Positions 36,863 through 38,149 of a DNA stretch of 38,149 nucleotides are shown here, one piece after another (within the stretch, counting starts at the first letter, position 1; each line of letters opens with the position of its first letter). The notes under the pieces were generated by a model. That model was not told where the DNA came from, made no database searches, and was given only the letters and a program-made list of their open reading frames with translations. The translations under genes were made by a program, and so were the position numbers. Origin of the DNA: an uncultured Marinobacter sp. (GTDB taxonomy: Bacteria; Pseudomonadota; Gammaproteobacteria; Pseudomonadales; Oleiphilaceae); NCBI GenBank assembly GCA_913057975.1, contig CAJXOQ010000013.1, positions 1-38,149 of the forward strand. Reading direction: 5' to 3'.

Positions 36863-37894
36863 GTGAGAGGTCATGAGCGTGATGTAACCAACACGGGCCA
36901 GCCCCCCTGGAAGTCGCCCGTGGCTCTGTCAATCCTGCTGCATGGGTTGATTCTGGGCGTGGCTCTGGCGGGGTGGACCTGGACCGATCCCTCGGAGGAT
37001 CCGCCGCCGCCCAGTATTTCTGCACGCCTGATCACTCCAAACGAGCCTGAGCCCAGCCCGGTGACGGAACCGGTTGATGAGCCGGATCGTGATGAAGAAC
37101 GCAGGCAGGAGGAAGAGCGGAAGCGTAAGGAAGAAGCCGAACGTCGAAAGGCCGAAGAGGAACGCGAACGGGAAGAGGCCCGACGTATCCAGCAGGAGAA
37201 AGAGCGCAAGCAGGAACAGCAGCGCCAGGAAGAGGCGGCGAAGCGCGAACGTGAACAGCAGCGCAAAGCGGAAGAGGCTGCCCGCCAGAAGGCTGCGGCG
37301 GAAGCCAAGGAGCGTGAACGTCAAAAGGCCGAGGAAGAAAAGCGTCGGCAGGAGGAGGCTGCCCGGAAGGCTGCCGAGGAAAAGCGCCGAGCGGAGGAGC
37401 AGCGCCGCAAGGAAGAAGCTGAGCGCAAGGCTAGGGAAGAGCGAGAGCGCCAGGAAGCCGAACGCAAGCGCAAGGAGCGTGAGCGGCGTTTGAAGGAACA
37501 GCAACTGGAAGCCATGGCGGAAGAGGCCCAGCAGGAACGCGAGACCGAGGAACGCCGTAAGAGAGAGGCGGCTGCCGCCAAGGCACGCGAGGCGCAGATG
37601 CTGTCGGAAAGCCAGAAGTATCAGGCGCTGATTCGTGAACGGTTAAGCCAGGCTTGGTATCCGCCTTCGTCGGCAACGGAGGAGATGACCGCAAGGCTTC
37701 AGATCACTTTGCTACCGACTGGTGAACTTGCGTCGGTAAAGCTTGTCTCCTCCAGTGGCAACACGGCATTCGATAATTCGGCGCTGGGCGCGGTTAAGTC
37801 GCTGAATCGTTACCCGATTCCCGATGATCGGGACACATTTGAAAAGTATTTTCGCCAGTTTACGATTGAGTTCAATCCCCGGCGGTTGAGATAA
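36863..37894 (+). CDS. tolA: Tol-Pal system protein TolA
   Basis: TolA bridges inner and outer membranes. The 343 residues have one N-terminal membrane helix (about 14-33), a proline-rich stretch (about 40-72), a long coiled coil of charged E/K/R/A residues (about 73-245), and the C-terminal TolA domain that binds TolB and Pal (YQALIRERLSQAWYPP... near 253 onward). Start is GTG 36863. The coiled-coil DNA is a long purine-rich, low-complexity run, which creates long meaningless antisense frames. Confidence 0.95.
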   Translation: MRGHERDVTNTGQPPWKSPVALSILLHGLILGVALAGWTWTDPSEDPPPPSISARLITPNEPEPSPVTEPVDEPDRDEERRQEEERKRKEEAERRKAEEEREREEARRIQQEKERKQEQQRQEEAAKREREQQRKAEEAARQKAAAEAKERERQKAEEEKRRQEEAARKAAEEKRRAEEQRRKEEAERKAREERERQEAERKRKERERRLKEQQLEAMAEEAQQERETEERRKREAAAAKAREAQMLSESQKYQALIRERLSQAWYPPSSATEEMTARLQITLLPTGELASVKLVSSSGNTAFDNSALGAVKSLNRYPIPDDRDTFEKYFRQFTIEFNPRRLR

Positions 37895-37911
37895 GGACAA
37901 TGGGAAATCAA

Positions 37912-38149
37912 ATGACGAACCGGACCAAAACAGGCATAACCCGTACTGGCATGGCCGCGGCGTGGTTCCTAATGCTGGTAGTGATGACAGCAGGTAACCC
38001 GGCAAACGCTGAACTGTTGATACGAATCACCGAGGGTGCGGATTCGGCCATCCCGGTCGCCGTGGTTCCATTCTCCGAAACGGGGCAAATCCCATCTGGC
38101 GACAAGGTCAGCAATATCGTCCGTGACGATCTCACCATGAGCGGTGAAT
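37912..38149 (+). CDS. tolB: Tol-Pal system protein TolB, N-terminal part (cut by window end)
   Basis: TolB is the periplasmic propeller protein that binds Pal. The visible 79 residues include a signal peptide (MTNRTKTGITRTGMAAAWFLMLVVM, likely cut after ANA) and the start of the amidohydrolase-like N-terminal domain (ELLIRITEGADSAIPVAVVPF), typical of TolB. ATG 37912 has GGGA six bases upstream; ATG 37900 has its AAGGA too close. The gene continues beyond the window. Confidence 0.93.
   Translation, partial: MTNRTKTGITRTGMAAAWFLMLVVMTAGNPANAELLIRITEGADSAIPVAVVPFSETGQIPSGDKVSNIVRDDLTMSGE

Overview
The window looks like a piece of a chromosome from a marine gammaproteobacterium close to Marinobacter (order Alteromonadales/Pseudomonadales). 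This rests on moderately high GC, the recognisable protein sequences, and gene orders that match what I recall from Pseudomonas and Marinobacter: PilZ / lol / comEC / exbBD / msbA / lpxK / kdsB / LMW-PTP / murB, and aspS / yebC / ruvCAB / ybgC / tolQRAB. No database search was run. Bases 1-25 are not biological: they are the end of a Nextera transposase adapter left on the contig, and they cut off the first gene.

Region 1 (26-11902) is mainly cell envelope. A truncated PilZ-domain gene points left. To the right come one lipoprotein-export permease with features of both LolC and LolE (LolF-like), LolD, a convergent DUF2062 membrane protein, and the DNA-uptake channel ComEC. Then a tightly coupled run follows: an ExbB/ExbD-type pair, msbA, lpxK, a YcaR/Trm112-like protein, kdsB, a low-molecular-weight tyrosine phosphatase and murB. 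Many starts overlap the previous stop by 4 or 8 bases, so lipid A, KDO and peptidoglycan functions are translationally linked. The run ends at a large hairpin shared with the convergent proS.

Region 2 (11940-19775) is central metabolism and regulation: proS, a hotdog thioesterase with a TetR regulator, an Lrp/AsnC regulator divergent from leuA, a cold-shock protein with a clear promoter and a leader of about 165 nt, and a propionyl-CoA synthetase-like enzyme. Region 3 (19776-24466) has xseA divergent from guaB, with overlapping -35 elements, and guaA. A strong intrinsic terminator lies between guaB and guaA. Region 4 (24488-29376) holds the least ordinary gene, an exported c-type cytochrome fused to a Vgb-like beta-propeller. 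It is followed by tadA and a UDP-sugar group (galE, ugd, HIT-family protein).

Region 5 (29404-38149) has a FabR-type repressor divergent from aspS, then yebC, ruvC, ruvA, ruvB, ybgC and tolQ-tolR-tolA, and the window ends inside tolB. No tRNA, rRNA, CRISPR array, insertion sequence, prophage or obvious genomic island was seen. The window is mostly conserved housekeeping DNA. The points that merit a second look are the cytochrome-propeller fusion, the single LolF-like permease, the guaBA terminator with the guaB leader hairpin, and several palindromic candidate operators. I did not find a convincing new multi-gene system.
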